From Annona cherimola (Eukaryota > Streptophyta > Magnoliopsida > Magnoliales > Annonaceae), in contig CM059975.1 in the NCBI GenBank assembly GCA_030490835.1, positions 59,325,174 to 59,389,173 on the forward strand: DNA of 64,000 nt. Direction: 5' to 3'. Made by a program: the position numbers and the translations under genes. The notes below the pieces were generated by a model that was not told where the DNA came from, made no database searches, and worked only from the letters and a program-made list of their open reading frames with translations. This document shows positions 46,751-58,689 of the stretch, one piece after another. Positions within the stretch are counted from its first letter, which is position 1; the number at the start of each line of letters is the position of its first letter.

Positions 46751-48413
46751 TGTTGGAAACAATGTTTAAAACAAAACAAAATTGACCAAAGCATGAGTTT
46801 TGATGATTAACAAAGTTAAATTTGAGTAAAAAGTGAATACTAATGATTTGGTTAAATGTTTTAAGGAAAGGAAATAGCCAAGTCGATATCCAAGTCGACT
46901 TGGACTTCGACTTAGGGTGAAGTCGATCTCAAAGTCGACTCCATATTCGACTTCAAAACAAACCAAACAGCCAAATTTGAAAATGGAAAAAGAGCAGGTG
47001 AAGTCGCAGGCCAAGTCGACTCCACTTGCGACTTGGGAAGCCAAGTCGCAAACGAAGTCGACTCCAGCATCGACTTCAGATGGCAAAATCACTCCAGAGT
47101 TGAATCTGGGACACAAAAATACTGAAGTCGCAGACGAAGTCGACTTCAGTTGCGACTTGGGTGAAGTCGCAGACGAAGTCGACCCCAAGTTTGACTTGAG
47201 GTTTTCAAAGTTCAAAATGCAGATTCAAGACTCACTTCAAAGATCAACTTAAGCTTCTCAAGTCCAGGCAAAGCTCCAAGTGTATTTCAAGATATGAAGA
47301 TTAATATCAAAAGAAAGCAAGGTGCATGAATCAAAGGCAAAATCAACCATACAAGTTTTCAAGCTTCACAAGGTCTACAAAATATTATTGAAGGAAAGAA
47401 GCCAAGCAAGCTAAAGGAAATCAAACAAAGGTCAAACTGTTTTCAGTACGAGACTGGTCAAGTCGCAACCCAAGTCGACTCCAAGATCGACTTGAGGTCA
47501 AGTCTGAAACCAAGTCGACCTAGACTCAGACTTGGAAAATGCAGAACTGAAGTCGCACACGAAGTCGACTCCAGTTGCGACTTGGGAAGTCAAGTCGCAG
47601 ACGAAGTCGACTCCACCTGCGACTTGGGGAAGCAACGTTCGAATTTTTGAACGTTGGAACATTTATTGCGCGCCAACCACTTCTATAACGTTCAAATCTT
47701 CCCCATTCTATAAATAGACACTCAAGCAAACGAGAACACATATACTACATTGTCCAAAGAGAGAAAAGAAGTGCAAACAAGAGCTCCCATTTGCTTTTCT
47801 CCAAATTTGAGTGATCTATACACTTTCAAAGGAAGAACGAGCTTCAAGTTGCAAGTAGCGTCAACGATATACAACCGGTTGCTTCTGCAAACTCTTCCTC
47901 AAGCTGAATCTTACCTACACAACTCAGTAAAGTGTAGATCTTCCTTATTTTTATTATTCCTTGTTATTGGTCTTGGTTTGAGTTTGTTGTAACAAACCAA
48001 GACGTTGCAAGTAGAGTTGTGATTGGAGTTGAACTCATCATCTACTTGTATCAAGTGTATAAGCCCCCTAGAGCTAGAATCTAGAAGAGAGCATAGGCTC
48101 TGATTGTGTATGCCCCCTAGAGCTAGAATCTAGAAGAGAGCGAAGACTCTAAGTGTATTCGCGGAATACATAGTGGAACCCAAGTCACAACGGTGTGTGA
48201 GCTTGGAAGAGTGGAGTAGGGAGAGGTTGCCCGAACCACTATAAACCTTGCCTGCTGTTTTACTTTATTGCTTTCCTTATTTCATTGCTCTCTATTTGTT
48301 TCAATCAAGGGGATTAAGCTTTCAAGGGGTTAAGTTTTAATTTACCGAAGAATTTTATAAGAACCTAATTCACCCCTCCTCTCTTGGGTTTTGTCATTAA
48401 CTCGGGACCAACA
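46751..48413 (+). repeat. 3' LTR of Sirevirus copy II
   Basis: 1663 bp with the same ends as 34146..35809, differing at about a dozen bases and one single-base indel. Confidence 0.95.
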
Positions 48414-48418
48414 AATGT

Positions 48419-48573
48419 TACATGTTAGGATGGAAATTGAGATATTTATGAAAAACATCTTATGTATTCCACGCCACCCCTTGTAACTATGGGAAAATGC
48501 TGCTGAATTTTTCTTAAATTAAGTGATACGCGTTAACTAGCCATTGGTTATGTCTAAGGAATGAGTTGTTACA
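48419..48573 (+). mobile_element. Ty3/gypsy-like LTR, right part after Sirevirus copy II
   Basis: This is the continuation of 32191..34145. Its last ~100 bp, including GCTGAATTTTTCTTAAATTA and CGTTAACTAG and ending GTTGTTACA, match the reverse complement of 62304..62400 closely, which identifies it as an LTR end. Confidence 0.75.
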
Positions 48574-49399
48574 ATGCACTTAGTCACACACCTGAGCTTT
48601 ACATGCATATATTAATGTGGCATAACATATCTGGATGTTTTAGCACAACACTAAAAAAAAAACTTTTAGACGTTAAAAAAAATTCCATATCGTGCATTTC
48701 TTTTCTTCTGGATGTCTGACCATGCTACACACCATGTATATATCACACTTACACATATTTTAGGCAAAATTTTATACCTCACTATTTTATATAAAACCAA
48801 CAAAACCACAAATAATAAGCCTAAAATTTCTACACAAATAATAATAATACAAAATATATGTACCATAAAAAATTATTGGATCATATATCAATCTCTAAAA
48901 GAAAATCCTACTTGCCTCATGAAATTTCTCTCGTAGCCTCTAGAGCTCTACTCTCTCTTCGTAATTTTTTCCCTAAATCCATCAACTTCCCGACTCTTTT
49001 TATAAAAGCTTCTGTAGCTTCTCGAAGATAAGAAATAAGGATAAAACTCGCTTAAACTTGAATTCTAATTTAACTAATCTTATCTGAGAGAGTTCTTATC
49101 TTATCCTATTTAGTGGGGCCTAAGTTGGGGAGGCAAAAGTAAAAAAATTATTTTTTTATGTTCTTATGGAACCCTCACTCAAAACCTAGACCCTTCTGAA
49201 TACAATCAAGCTACACGGGTTGCTAAAATAACATTTAAAAATAAAAATAAAAATATGACCCACAACATATATAAATAATAATAGGGCAAAACCCATTATT
49301 AACTGTTCAACCTAGTTGGTTAAAGGGTCAACCCTTACCATATAAGCTACCTTAAGTGGACTTTGACTGGTCAACCATAAAAATTTAAGGATATTTACA
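48574..49399 (-). mobile_element. Probable 3' LTR remnant of the chromovirus
   Basis: On the minus strand the chromovirus pol is followed by a GAGGACTAAACTTTATAAGG segment and a GGTAGGGAGAATG polypurine-like tract, then TGTAAATATCC at 49399. That is how Tekay/Del-type elements pass from pol through the PPT into the LTR. The far end of the LTR is not recognised; the sequence is AT-rich and decayed. Confidence 0.5.
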
Positions 49400-50089
49400 T
49401 TCTCCCTACCTTATAAAGTTTAGTCCTCCAAACTTGCAATAATCAAGATAAATTGTTGAATAATTTGGGGCAGATTCTACAAATATCATTCTCTATCTCC
49501 CATATAGTCTCTTGCTCACTATGGTTGCTCCATTGTATTAGAACATACCGAATTCTCCTTCTTTTTAATTGCTTCTCATGACAATCCAAGATTTGCACGG
49601 AACGTTCGGGATGAGTTAAATCTTTATCAATTTTATATTATTTGGCTGATAGAATATGAGTCAAATCGGTCACATATTTCATCAACTATGAGATATGGAA
49701 GACATAATAAACACTTGCTAGCAGAAGAGGCAACACTAGATGATAGGTAACACTAGCAGTAGGCAACATTACCAATGGTTTCCATTATCTCAAAAGTTCG
49801 ATGTATTGAGGAGATAATTTGCTTTTTATCTCGAAACGAGTCACGCCTTTAGTGGGAGAGACTTTTGAGAAGACTAGCTTGCCGACTGCAAACCGTAGAT
49901 ATCTTCACTTGCGATCAACGTACTTTTTTTGATGATCTTATGCTGCTTCCAACCATTGCCTTAGAACTTGAACCATGTCAGCAACTTGCTGAACTAGGGC
50001 TAGAGCTAAAAATTATTGTGCACAAATTTCTTCTCAGTAAATAGGCATTCAACAATTTTTTCATATAAAGTTTTAAAAGGAACCATACA
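49400..50089 (-). pseudogene. Chromovirus pol remnant: integrase C-terminus and chromodomain
   Basis: Minus-strand translation, with stops, gives the conserved post-integrase region: a KLSPQYIE-like segment, VFHISQL, LTHPERSVQILD and a final chromodomain-like part with (I)QWSNHSEQETIWEIE. This is typical of Ty3/gypsy chromoviruses such as Tekay/Del. It continues across the insertion into 55329..56480. Not functional. Confidence 0.85.
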
Positions 50090-50976
50090 TGTTAAGCCTA
50101 TAAGGAACTAATAAAAGAAAGAGATAAAAGCACAAAGAGAGTTTCAAGAAAGAATAAGATATATTACACACACCACAAAAATAAATCCAAAAAAGACACC
50201 ACAAATTATAATGGTTCGGTTAATGCACCTACTCCACTCTCCAAGTCAACACTTTGACTTGGGTTTTCACTCATCAACTTAGAATTTAAGTTACAGTGGT
50301 ATGATCTCAATCATCTTTTTGATTATATAAATGGCTCAAGGTGGCACATGAAACTTTCTGCAAATCACAATGAAAGTTTTCCTCTTAAACTGGATAGCCT
50401 CTAACTCAAGGTGAGATAAACAAAAATAAAATAAAACTTAAGACTTGTTGAATAGTATAGAAGCATAAAGATGAAGACGATAATGCTTCTAACAAATGGA
50501 TAGAGGATCACAGAGAACACCTTGAGACAGATCTATACTTTTGAAATGATTCTCTCTGAAGTTGAATTTTTAGTTGAAATTCATCGTCTATTTATAGCTT
50601 CTATCGTCTATTCTCCATAAAATTTGCAACCATTCATATTTTTCTCAATAACCTGTAATAATTTAACAAACCAAGATACCTCATTATAACAAACTAACTA
50701 ATTTATCAAGTCATCAACTAATTATCTATCCATAGATCTTACAACAAAACTGTCGAAGTTTCAACCCAAAATTATGAAAGTTTCAAGCCAAAATTGTTAA
50801 AGTTTCAAACTAAAAAATATTGAAGTTTAAAACCAAAAATGCTGAAGTTTTATAGAAAAATCTCAACAAATTCACAATACATAATTTCGTGCTAACTTGC
50901 TACAACCATTCATCTCAAACTAAATAAATGAAACACATTTTAAGCATTAAATTTTTTACTGTCTATCATCAAAACA
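50090..50976 (-). repeat. Left, inverted LTR of the 5.2-kb insertion
   Basis: Read on the minus strand it begins TGTTTTGATGATAGACAG and ends AGGCTTAACA. Matching blocks with the right LTR include ATTTAATGCTTAAAATGTGT, GATCTATGGATAGATAA and TCTCTGTGATCCTCTATCCA. No PBS lies on its inner side. Confidence 0.8.
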
Positions 50977-51700
50977 CTACAACTCAACAATTTATTTATT
51001 TTCTGTTTTGATTTCTTTTTTTTAAGGTTCTTTTGGACGTCTCTTTTTTTGCTATTTTTTTCTTTTAGTTTTGAGGATGTTATTTTTTTCTTTGATTTAA
51101 CATTTATTTTAGTTTTTTTAACCATTGGTTTTGAAGTTATTTTCTTTCTTTCTTTCTTTTTGATTGTTTTGTTTTGTTTGATTTTTTTACTGTCTTAACA
51201 AAACAAATTATTATGTATGAAAACTTACAAAAAAAATAATTTTTGATAAAAATAACCTTATTTGAAAAAGACTAATTTTAAACAAAATTAAAACCAAAAT
51301 TAGAATGCAGGGAAATGTGTATGGACACGTTAAAAATAAAAAGTTAAAAACCCATAAACATAAAAAAACAATGATTAAAGAAATAGAAAATAAGAAAATA
51401 ATGGTAAAGCAAATAAAAAAGGTGTAAAAATTAGAAATCATGTTCTAATACAAAACATTAAAAACAAAGGATAACATAAAAAAATCAAAACAAAAAAATA
51501 AAAAATTGCAAAATAAAAAAATTAATCAAATGGTAGAACAAAACCAACATAAAACAATTAAAAAATAACAAAAGGAAAACATTAAAAAACTGTAAATAAA
51601 GAGAGTTAAAATAAAAACATTTTAAAAAAGCAAAACCAAAACATTGTGAAGCATGGGTTGTCAAATGAAAATGCACGGATCAAATCAAAATCATGCCTAG
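50977..51700. other. Low-complexity stretch, T-rich then A-rich
   Basis: On the plus strand 50990..51190 is strongly T-rich, and about 51230..51640 is strongly A-rich with AAAACA/AAAAAT words. Open frames here encode only Lys-rich or Phe-rich low-complexity peptides. It separates the inverted LTR from the env-like relic. Confidence 0.6.
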
Positions 51701-51987
51701 AACTTAAGTGTTGCAAGTGAAAAGTGCTTGAACTTTACCCTAGATACGTTGCTTTGGAATTTTGGACTCTCTTTCACTCATGTTCCTTCTTTCTCACTTC
51801 ATCAATCCATGACTCTCAACTATGATTTTCTCTTCAACAGCCATAAAAAGAAGCCCTAAAATTCTCTTAGCCACTTCTTATTCCTCGAACCTTCATAGTA
51901 CATTTATCTAATTTTTGAAAATCAAATTCTCAACTGTCCAACCAACTTTTCAAATTTTGGTTTTTCCCTCTCTCTCTTTCCCTTGTT

Positions 51988-53945
51988 TTGTCCATTCCAT
52001 ATAAAAACATAAATCTATCCCACTGTATTCTATATTCACTGCGATGGCTTGGAAAGGTGGTGCACCGTCTGGAAAAAAAGTATTCCTATGAGAAAAAGGG
52101 AAAGCAGAAGGCGGATTTAACACCCTCAGATCCTCCATCCACTCGCTTACATCAAACTTCCTCCATCCACATAAATGAAAATGCTAATCCTTCTCCATGT
52201 GATACATCACGCATGACTATCTCACAAAGCTGCATGTGGGGTAAATCTGTGGGTTCTAAACATCGGTCTCGTCAAGCTGCTTGAATGTCACGCTCCATAG
52301 ATCGTGCTACTGCCCCATCAAAAGTTTCAAAATTTCACCACTCATCTGATGAAGATGATTTTGTGGTTAAATTTCACATTGAGTATTTGGCAAAAAGATG
52401 TTTGGATTTATGTATTGGTTGAAAGAATATGGGTTTGAATTTCTAAAGAAAGATTTATATATATATATATATATTTGGATCTTGTGAAACACTTTTATTT
52501 CAACTTAGCATTTTATACATCTTTTTTAATAGGAATTGAAATTAGTTTCACAAAATAAAATTCTACGAGGTTCATGCTATTACCATTTCATGCTACTGGT
52601 CAATACACAGGCATTAAATTTGAGGAGGTTATTTTCTATTTTACGCAGAATGAGTCGTTAAGTCGATAATAATGTAATTTTATAAATTGGATTATAAATT
52701 GCTACACTTGGTTTTTTACACATTGTTTTCTGCCTAAAGGGGAAGGATATGATATTGTTACACTTGATGATTTGGAATTAATGTGAGAAATTGTGAATAA
52801 TAAGCTCTATAACATTACTAGTGTGATGTTATCTTATATTTTGTCAAAGAAAAGGAAAGCATATGGATGTTTGCCTTATGCTATGTATTTGACAAGGCTA
52901 TTTCAGTATTTCAACATTAATTTGAGAAGAGAAGCACCCATGAAACCAATAAGCTATGATGTGATAAACAATTGTACACTCAAGCGTATGTGATATACCT
53001 GTATTGGTGATGGTAAATGGTTATGAATTCAGATTTTCATGCACTAGATCTTCAGTCTCCTCTCAAAATGATGATCAAGATGATGGACTTGGTCAAAGAT
53101 AAGATAGATAGGATGGTTACTTAGATGGTGATGGACATCATGGACATCAAGGTGGTCCTCATATAGATCCTAATTCTGAAGATGAGCAGAACCCACCTTC
53201 GCCTTTCCATAATAGTGCAACGACAAAAGTAACTTCTTCTACTCAAAAGCTAACAAACCCGCATCATACTTCACTTGCCAATCTAACTCCTAATGTAGGC
53301 ACAACTTCTTCTAAACGCGATTTTGCACCTCCATCTTCAGCATGTATACCCTTTCAACTATATTCAGTTAATGTTAATTTCTCTTCTCTCTAATCCTTTC
53401 TAAAGTTATATTTTCAGCAATTAAATTCTAGAATAAGAACCACTGAAACTAGATTGGATAATTTCACTCACGATTTTCATGAGTTCAAGCATGAAACTGT
53501 CAATTCTCTTTCTAATACACTACAAAGCATCACAACTGTTGCATCCACTATTGTCACTGCGACACCAATAGTGAGAAATTCAATTTCAACAATGATGTAA
53601 CAACTTGAATTTGCTATTGGTAGCTTGTGTGAGTATAGTAAACAGTTGGGTGCTACTATGAGAGATTTATAGGATAACACTGACAGAATAGGTTTGACTG
53701 CTAGATTACCTAAACGGGATGATCTTCTTCAAGAGATTGTCAACAACAACCGTGATCATGTTATGGGTTTGCCACTTGAACCATCATCTAAACTGCATCC
53801 TCTTGGAAAAGAGCATTATGAATTTCAAGTACCACTCTATTTTTGAAGATTAAAACCTTCCAAATCTAGCAAAATCAAGGGCCAAACATCCAAATCCTCT
53901 AAATATTCATCATCTTATATTCAATCGGATTTTGATGATGAGTAA
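51988..53945 (+). pseudogene. Degraded env-like ORF of another Sirevirus family
   Basis: Discontinuous frames (51988..52284, 52793..52993 and 53400..53945) show the LPYAMYLTRLFQYFNI segment, equivalent to GVLPYGTWITKILEFFKV in copies I and II. This is followed by an Asp/His/Pro-rich part and a coiled-coil-like region. Several stops are present. Its position before a PPT-like tract and the right LTR matches the env-like gene of Sireviruses. Confidence 0.6.
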
Positions 53946-54393
53946 AGCTTAAGTTTCATAAAGGTGATTCTGAGTTATATGATGACAGGCTTGCAGAGTG
54001 GCTTTGATGGTGTTTTTGAGGACTTTAATTTTTTTCTTTTCTATTTTTAGTAAATAAATAATATTGATGGACATTTATATGGTTTATTTTTATCATGAAC
54101 ATGATATCATGGACTTTATATGACATTTATATTGTTTATTTTTATCATGAACATAATATCAGGGATATTGTTGCATTTAGTTAGATTTATTTTTAAATTT
54201 TTCATTTTAGTTCAATTTTTTAATAAGGCTTTATGATATTTCTTACTTGTTGCTTTTTGTTAATGATAAAGGGGTAGAAAAGATATGAATGATTGGGAGT
54301 ATTAAAACTGAGAGGAGTTTTGGTTGGAGAATCCATTATATTATTAACATGTCACTTGTTATTTATCATCATCAAAAGAGGAGAATTATTTAG

Positions 54394-55328
54394 TATTTTG
54401 TTGATAGATCGGTTAATAATTTAATGCTTAAAATGTGTTTAATTGTATTTGGTTTGAGGTGAATGGTTGTAATAAGTTAGCATGAAATTGTGTGTTGTGA
54501 ATTTGTTTAGGTTTTTCTGTAAAAATTTAGCAGTTTTGATTTTAAACTTCTAACTCTTTTGAGTTGAAACTTCAACAATTTTGGCTTGAAACTTTCACAG
54601 TTTTGAGTTGAAACTTCAACAGTTTTTGAGTAAGATCTATGGATAGATAATTGGATGATGACATGAAAAATTAGTTAGTTTGTTATGATGAAGTGTCTTA
54701 GTTTTTAAGCTGTTATAGCTTATTGAGAAAAATAAGATTGGTTACGGATTTGTTGGAGAAAATCTCTCTTGGTGGTTTTAGAAGTTTAAAGCTATACATA
54801 AACAATGAATTTCAACTGGAAATTCAATTTCAAAGAAAATCATTTCAAAAGTGCATATCTATCTTAAGGCGTTCTCTGTGATCCTCTATCCATCTATCAG
54901 AAGCAGCATATTGAAGATCATTGTGACTATCTTACTGAAGCTTTATCTTTGTGCTTTTGTGCTGTTCAATTAGTTGTAAGCTTTATTTTATTTTTATTTA
55001 TTTTACCTTGAATTAGAGGCTGTCTAATTCAAGAGGAAAACTTTTATTGTGATTTGAGGAAAGCTTCATGTGCCACTTAGAGCCATTTGTGTAATTCAAA
55101 AGATAATTAAGATCGTATCATTATAACTTGAGTTCTAAGTTAACTAGTGAAACCCCAAGTCAAGGCATTGACTTGGAGAGTGGAGTAAGTGCATTATCCG
55201 AACCATCATAATTTGTGGTGTCTTCTTTGGATTATTTTTTATGGTGTGTGGAATATATTCTGTTCCTGCTTGGATCTCTTGTTGTGCTTTTGTCTCCTTT
55301 TTTTTATCAATTTCTTACGGGCCTAACA
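54394..55328 (+). repeat. Right LTR of the 5.2-kb insertion
   Basis: It starts TATTTTGTTGATAG (the expected TG apparently mutated to TA) and ends ACGGGCCTAACA. Near 55155..55212 it shares AACCCCAAGTCA, GGAGAGTGGAGTA and CCGAACCA with the R/U5 part of the Sirevirus copies, which links the family to that lineage. Confidence 0.8.
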
Positions 55329-56480
55329 ATACCGATATTAGCCTAATAACTGTTGTTATAAGAAAACTCGACCAAACCCAAATACTCATCTCAAGAACCA
55401 GGAAAATTTAAAGCACAAGCTCTTAATAAATCCTCCAAAATTTTGATATTTCTTCAAAACTAACCATCTGTCTATGGGTGATATGCACTGCTCAAAAATG
55501 GAAACAAGGACACCATGTAAAGGAATAATTTTTTGCAGGTATTAGTTTGTCATCTGATCCATTCTGAATGTCATGTGATACTGTAGGAAGTGCGTGAATT
55601 TGGTAAATCTATCTAGTGCTACCCACATAGCATCACAATGAGCTTATGTATAGGAAGAGTAGTTAAAAAGTCTATTGTAATGTGCTCCTATTTTCATTTT
55701 GGTAATTTTAAAAGTTGTAACAACTCAGCTTATCTTTTCCATTTAGCCTTCACTTGCTGACATACTAAATATCGGGATACAAAATTTGGCACACCCAACA
55801 TGCAACCTTTTTTACCAGAAACTGTCTCAAATCTATGTACATTTTGGTAATACCTGGATGCATAGAAAATTTTAACTGATTTACTTCCTCTAAAATTTCA
55901 TGTCACGGCATCTAATCTCTAAGCACAATTAATCTTCCCCAAAAAGTAGTGCATCATCATAACTAAACACAAATCAGAGGGTTCTCCATTCTTCAATTTC
56001 TTTGAGACATAAAGAACAAGTTCATCCTGCTTCTAGGTTGGCTTTATCCAAGCAATCAATGTTGATTGAATTTGCGGAACACTTATTCATCGAGTTTCCC
56101 TTGGAGTCACTACTTCTAATTTCAAGGATTGAATTTCTTGTATTAGGGACAATTATTGAGTAATCCAAACAGCTGCATAAGACTTACAACTTAGGACATC
56201 GGCTACTATATTTGCTTTACCAGGATGATACTAAATGCTAATGTTGTAATCTTTCAGTAACTCCAACCATCTTCGTTGCAAAGGTTCAATTCCTTTTGAG
56301 AGATGTGCTTCAGACTCTTGTGATCTATGAAGATTTTGATTTTTTCGGTATACAAGTAGTGATATCATATTTTGAAAGCGAACACTACTATATTCAACTC
56401 CAAATCATGTGTAGGATCATTCTATTCATATGATCTTGACTGTCTAGATGCAGACGCAATTATCCTACCTGACTACCTAG
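55329..56480 (-). pseudogene. Chromovirus pol remnant: RNase H to integrase
   Basis: Minus-strand translation with stops gives, in order, ASRQ, the THDLEL segment, IDHKSLKHISQKELN and RRWLELLKDY of RNase H, YHPGKAN, and then integrase fragments including a DFLTTLP-like segment and LEDLLRACALNF. Part of the integrase core appears deleted near 55500. The gene is cut at 55328 by the inverted-LTR insertion and resumes at 50089. Confidence 0.85.
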
Positions 56481-56782
56481 GTACATAGCCAAGGTGTATT
56501 CTACTTTAACATGTTATATTCGGATTAAATAAGCATACCGCCTATCTATTGTAGATATTGCATATGAAATCCTAAACTCGAGGTGCTTTCATCTCTAGAT
56601 CCCTTACTACTCGTTTTATGTTCTCAAGATTTGCTTTTCTTCTTGCTATTTTCTTACTCTTATTTTCTTGGTATTTGATATAAGTATTTAAAATTAATTT
56701 CTGAAGTCTCGAATTCTATGTAAGATAGATTTTATTAAATACTATAATTCACAACTCATGTACTTGCAGAGAGAATTGAACA
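56481..56782 (+). repeat. 5' LTR remnant of a Tat/Athila-like element
   Basis: The start of this stretch, with GGATTAAATAAGCATAC and TATCTATTG, is a diverged direct repeat of 62205..62303. It lies directly before a degenerate PBS. The left part of the LTR is absent, lost where the chromovirus fragment begins. Confidence 0.6.
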
Positions 56783-56787
56783 AGTAT

Positions 56788-56808
56788 TTTGACACTATTA
56801 TCAGAAAA
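56788..56808 (+). other. Degenerate Asp-tRNA-type primer-binding site
   Basis: TTTGACACTATTATCAGAAA corresponds to the TTTGGCGCCGTTGCCGGGGA style PBS of Tat/Athila elements. As far as I can recall that consensus, every difference is a G-to-A or C-to-T transition. Confidence 0.5.
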
Positions 56809-57069
56809 TTCAGTATTGCTAAAGATTTTGCATTGAAACACTTTCTTTTTCTCTCTCTACTCTTTCTCTATTCTTTTTCTATTCCTCTCTTTCTACTTAT
56901 TTGCGGTGCCTTATTTCATTATTAATTTATTACTATTGATGCACCCTCATACTAGAAAGTTTTCTAAGTAGTTGAAAAACTTTTTGCTATAGATCATGAG
57001 ATCTAATGAACTTTCAAGATGAACTTTCAAGATGAGAGGTCTTCTCAAGGACAAACGTCGTAGGGAACA

Positions 57070-58450
57070 ATGGCGGACCAAAACAACCCTGACCTACCAC
57101 AACTAGACCATGTTGAAGACCAGGTGAAAAACAACAACTTGCCAAGGAAGATAACTCTGATCGACCGAAACCATCCAAACCCTAGAGGCTTTAGATCTTG
57201 CATTGTGGAACTTGAAAATGGGGCAATGAACTTCGAACTTAAACTAATCCTAATCTAGATGATTCAACAAGACAAGTTTGCAAAACTCCTATCTAAGAGT
57301 CCTAAACACATCACTAAGTTCTTGCAGTTATACAATACAATTAAAACTTAAGAAATCCCCATTGAAGTCATTCCTCTTTAGCTTATTTTGTTCTCTCTAC
57401 TTGATAGAGTGAGCAAGTGGTTTTTTTATATGTTGCCTAACTCGTTTACCACATGGAATAAACTTTTGACTTCCTTCTTGGAGAAATATTTTTCACTCAA
57501 AAAATGAAGAAGATCAAAGACGAGATAAACCAGTTTGTTCAAAAAAGACGGTGAGACTCTCTATGACACATGGGAAGAGAATGAAAGACTTGGAGCGAAA
57601 GCGCCCACATGCGATTCACAGATGAGGAGACACTCGAACACTAGATGACTTGTCCCTTTATGACTTTCAATATGGTGACATTTGACACCCTTCTTGACAT
57701 GGAGGTGTGTAAGAGGTTGAAGCCCTCAATTTGCTTAATGCCAAAAAAATCAAATACTATCGCGAGGAAAAAGACAAGAAACAATAGAATGAGGTGTAAT
57801 TTCATCCCAACATGCTTTTTGTGAGATCTGTGGGACATCTCACTACATATTTGAATGCAACTTCTACGTCCATGAGATCTCAGGTGAGCAAAATCATGTA
57901 GTCAATAACTAATACAACACTCACCTCTACGGTAACCCATATTCAAATAGTTGCAACCCTGGATGTCGCTATCACTTCAACTTCCCTTGGTTAAACCAAT
58001 CCAACAATCAAAAGTTTGCTCAATCATATAAACTACCTTATTTCCCGAGAAGACCATCAAATCCACCAACATTCAACCTCGACTAGCTTTACCAGCACCA
58101 AATTCAACACCAACTACTTAGTCTCTACATGAAAGTATTCTTCTCACTCAAAAGAAAATTGAAGAGGTAGTCCAGCAATAACTCCAATCCTAAAGGAAAC
58201 AAATTAGCAATTACAAACTCATATAAAAATTCTTGAAAACCAGATTGCTCAATGAGCCTTAATCTCCTCTCAAAGAAATCAAGGTCAAATCCTAAGTCAA
58301 CTAGAAGCGAATCCAAAGAAACAAGTCATGGCGATCACTCTCTGAAGTGGCAAGCAACTTGATTCAAATAGAACTAAAGAGAAAGAAGCTGATAATAAAT
58401 TTGAGTAAGAATAGAAGCAAAACAAGGAGTTCTAATCTGAACAAGTGGTG
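57070..58450 (+). pseudogene. gag: Ty3/gypsy (Tat/Athila-like) gag remnant
   Basis: Broken frames starting MADQNNPDLP show the retrotransposon gag core: a SLLDRVSKWF segment, a PNSFTTWNKLLTSFLEKYF segment and a DGETLYDTWEE segment. A zinc knuckle of the form CX2CX3HX4C (CEICGTSHYIFEC) lies at about 57821..57859. Several stops and frameshifts are present. The remainder to 58450 is Gln/Asn-rich linker. Orientation and order fit an element running from the PBS at 56788. Confidence 0.8.
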
Positions 58451-58689
58451 AAGAAGCCTTATGTCCTACCACCCCCATACTAGCCTTCTTTGCCCTTCCT
58501 ACAGAGATATAGACAAGCTAAATTACAAAGGCAGTTTGAGAAGTTCTTCTTAACATTGAAGAACCTATCAATCAACATTCCATTTATTGACATGCTATCC
58601 TAAATGCCGACATATGCTAAATTCTTGAAAGAGATTGTGCTTAATAAGCGCGAACTCGAGGATTACATATAAAAGGGTGTAATGTTGTA

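Larger units (their letters stand above)
34146..48413 (+). mobile_element. Sirevirus-type Ty1/copia element, copy II (decayed, with nested solo LTR)
   Basis: The element is flanked by a perfect TSD AATGT (34141..34145 and 48414..48418). LTRs are 1664 and 1663 bp and differ at about a dozen positions plus one indel (roughly 0.8 percent), so it is older than copy I. The order is LTR, PBS, gag, pol, env-like, two PPTs, LTR. Without the 4.0-kb solo LTR in gag it would be about 10.3 kb. Both gag and pol are broken by nonsense codons without frameshifts. It belongs to a related but distinct subfamily to copy I. Confidence 0.95.
50090..55328. mobile_element. 5.2-kb insertion with LTRs in inverted orientation
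   Basis: The two ends, 50090..50976 and 54394..55328, are homologous but inverted relative to each other (roughly 75-80 percent identity by eye). Both outer termini are the CCTAACA-type 3' ends of an LTR. The flanks carry ATACA (50085..50089) and ATACC (55329..55333), a 5-bp TSD with one mismatch. The insertion sits inside a chromovirus pol, and removing it with one TSD copy puts the interrupted frame back in register. The interior has a degraded env-like ORF in plus orientation and a PPT-like AAAAGAGGAGAA before the right LTR, but no gag or pol. Probably a Sirevirus relative. Confidence 0.75.

Noticed and set aside
50940..51125. Lys-rich minus-strand open frame
   Set aside because: Pure low-complexity translation of a T-rich tract.
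52459..52478. AT dinucleotide run, and other short AT, TATT and CTTT microsatellites (24563, 33716, 51150)
   Set aside because: Ordinary simple repeats in AT-rich DNA with no further significance visible.
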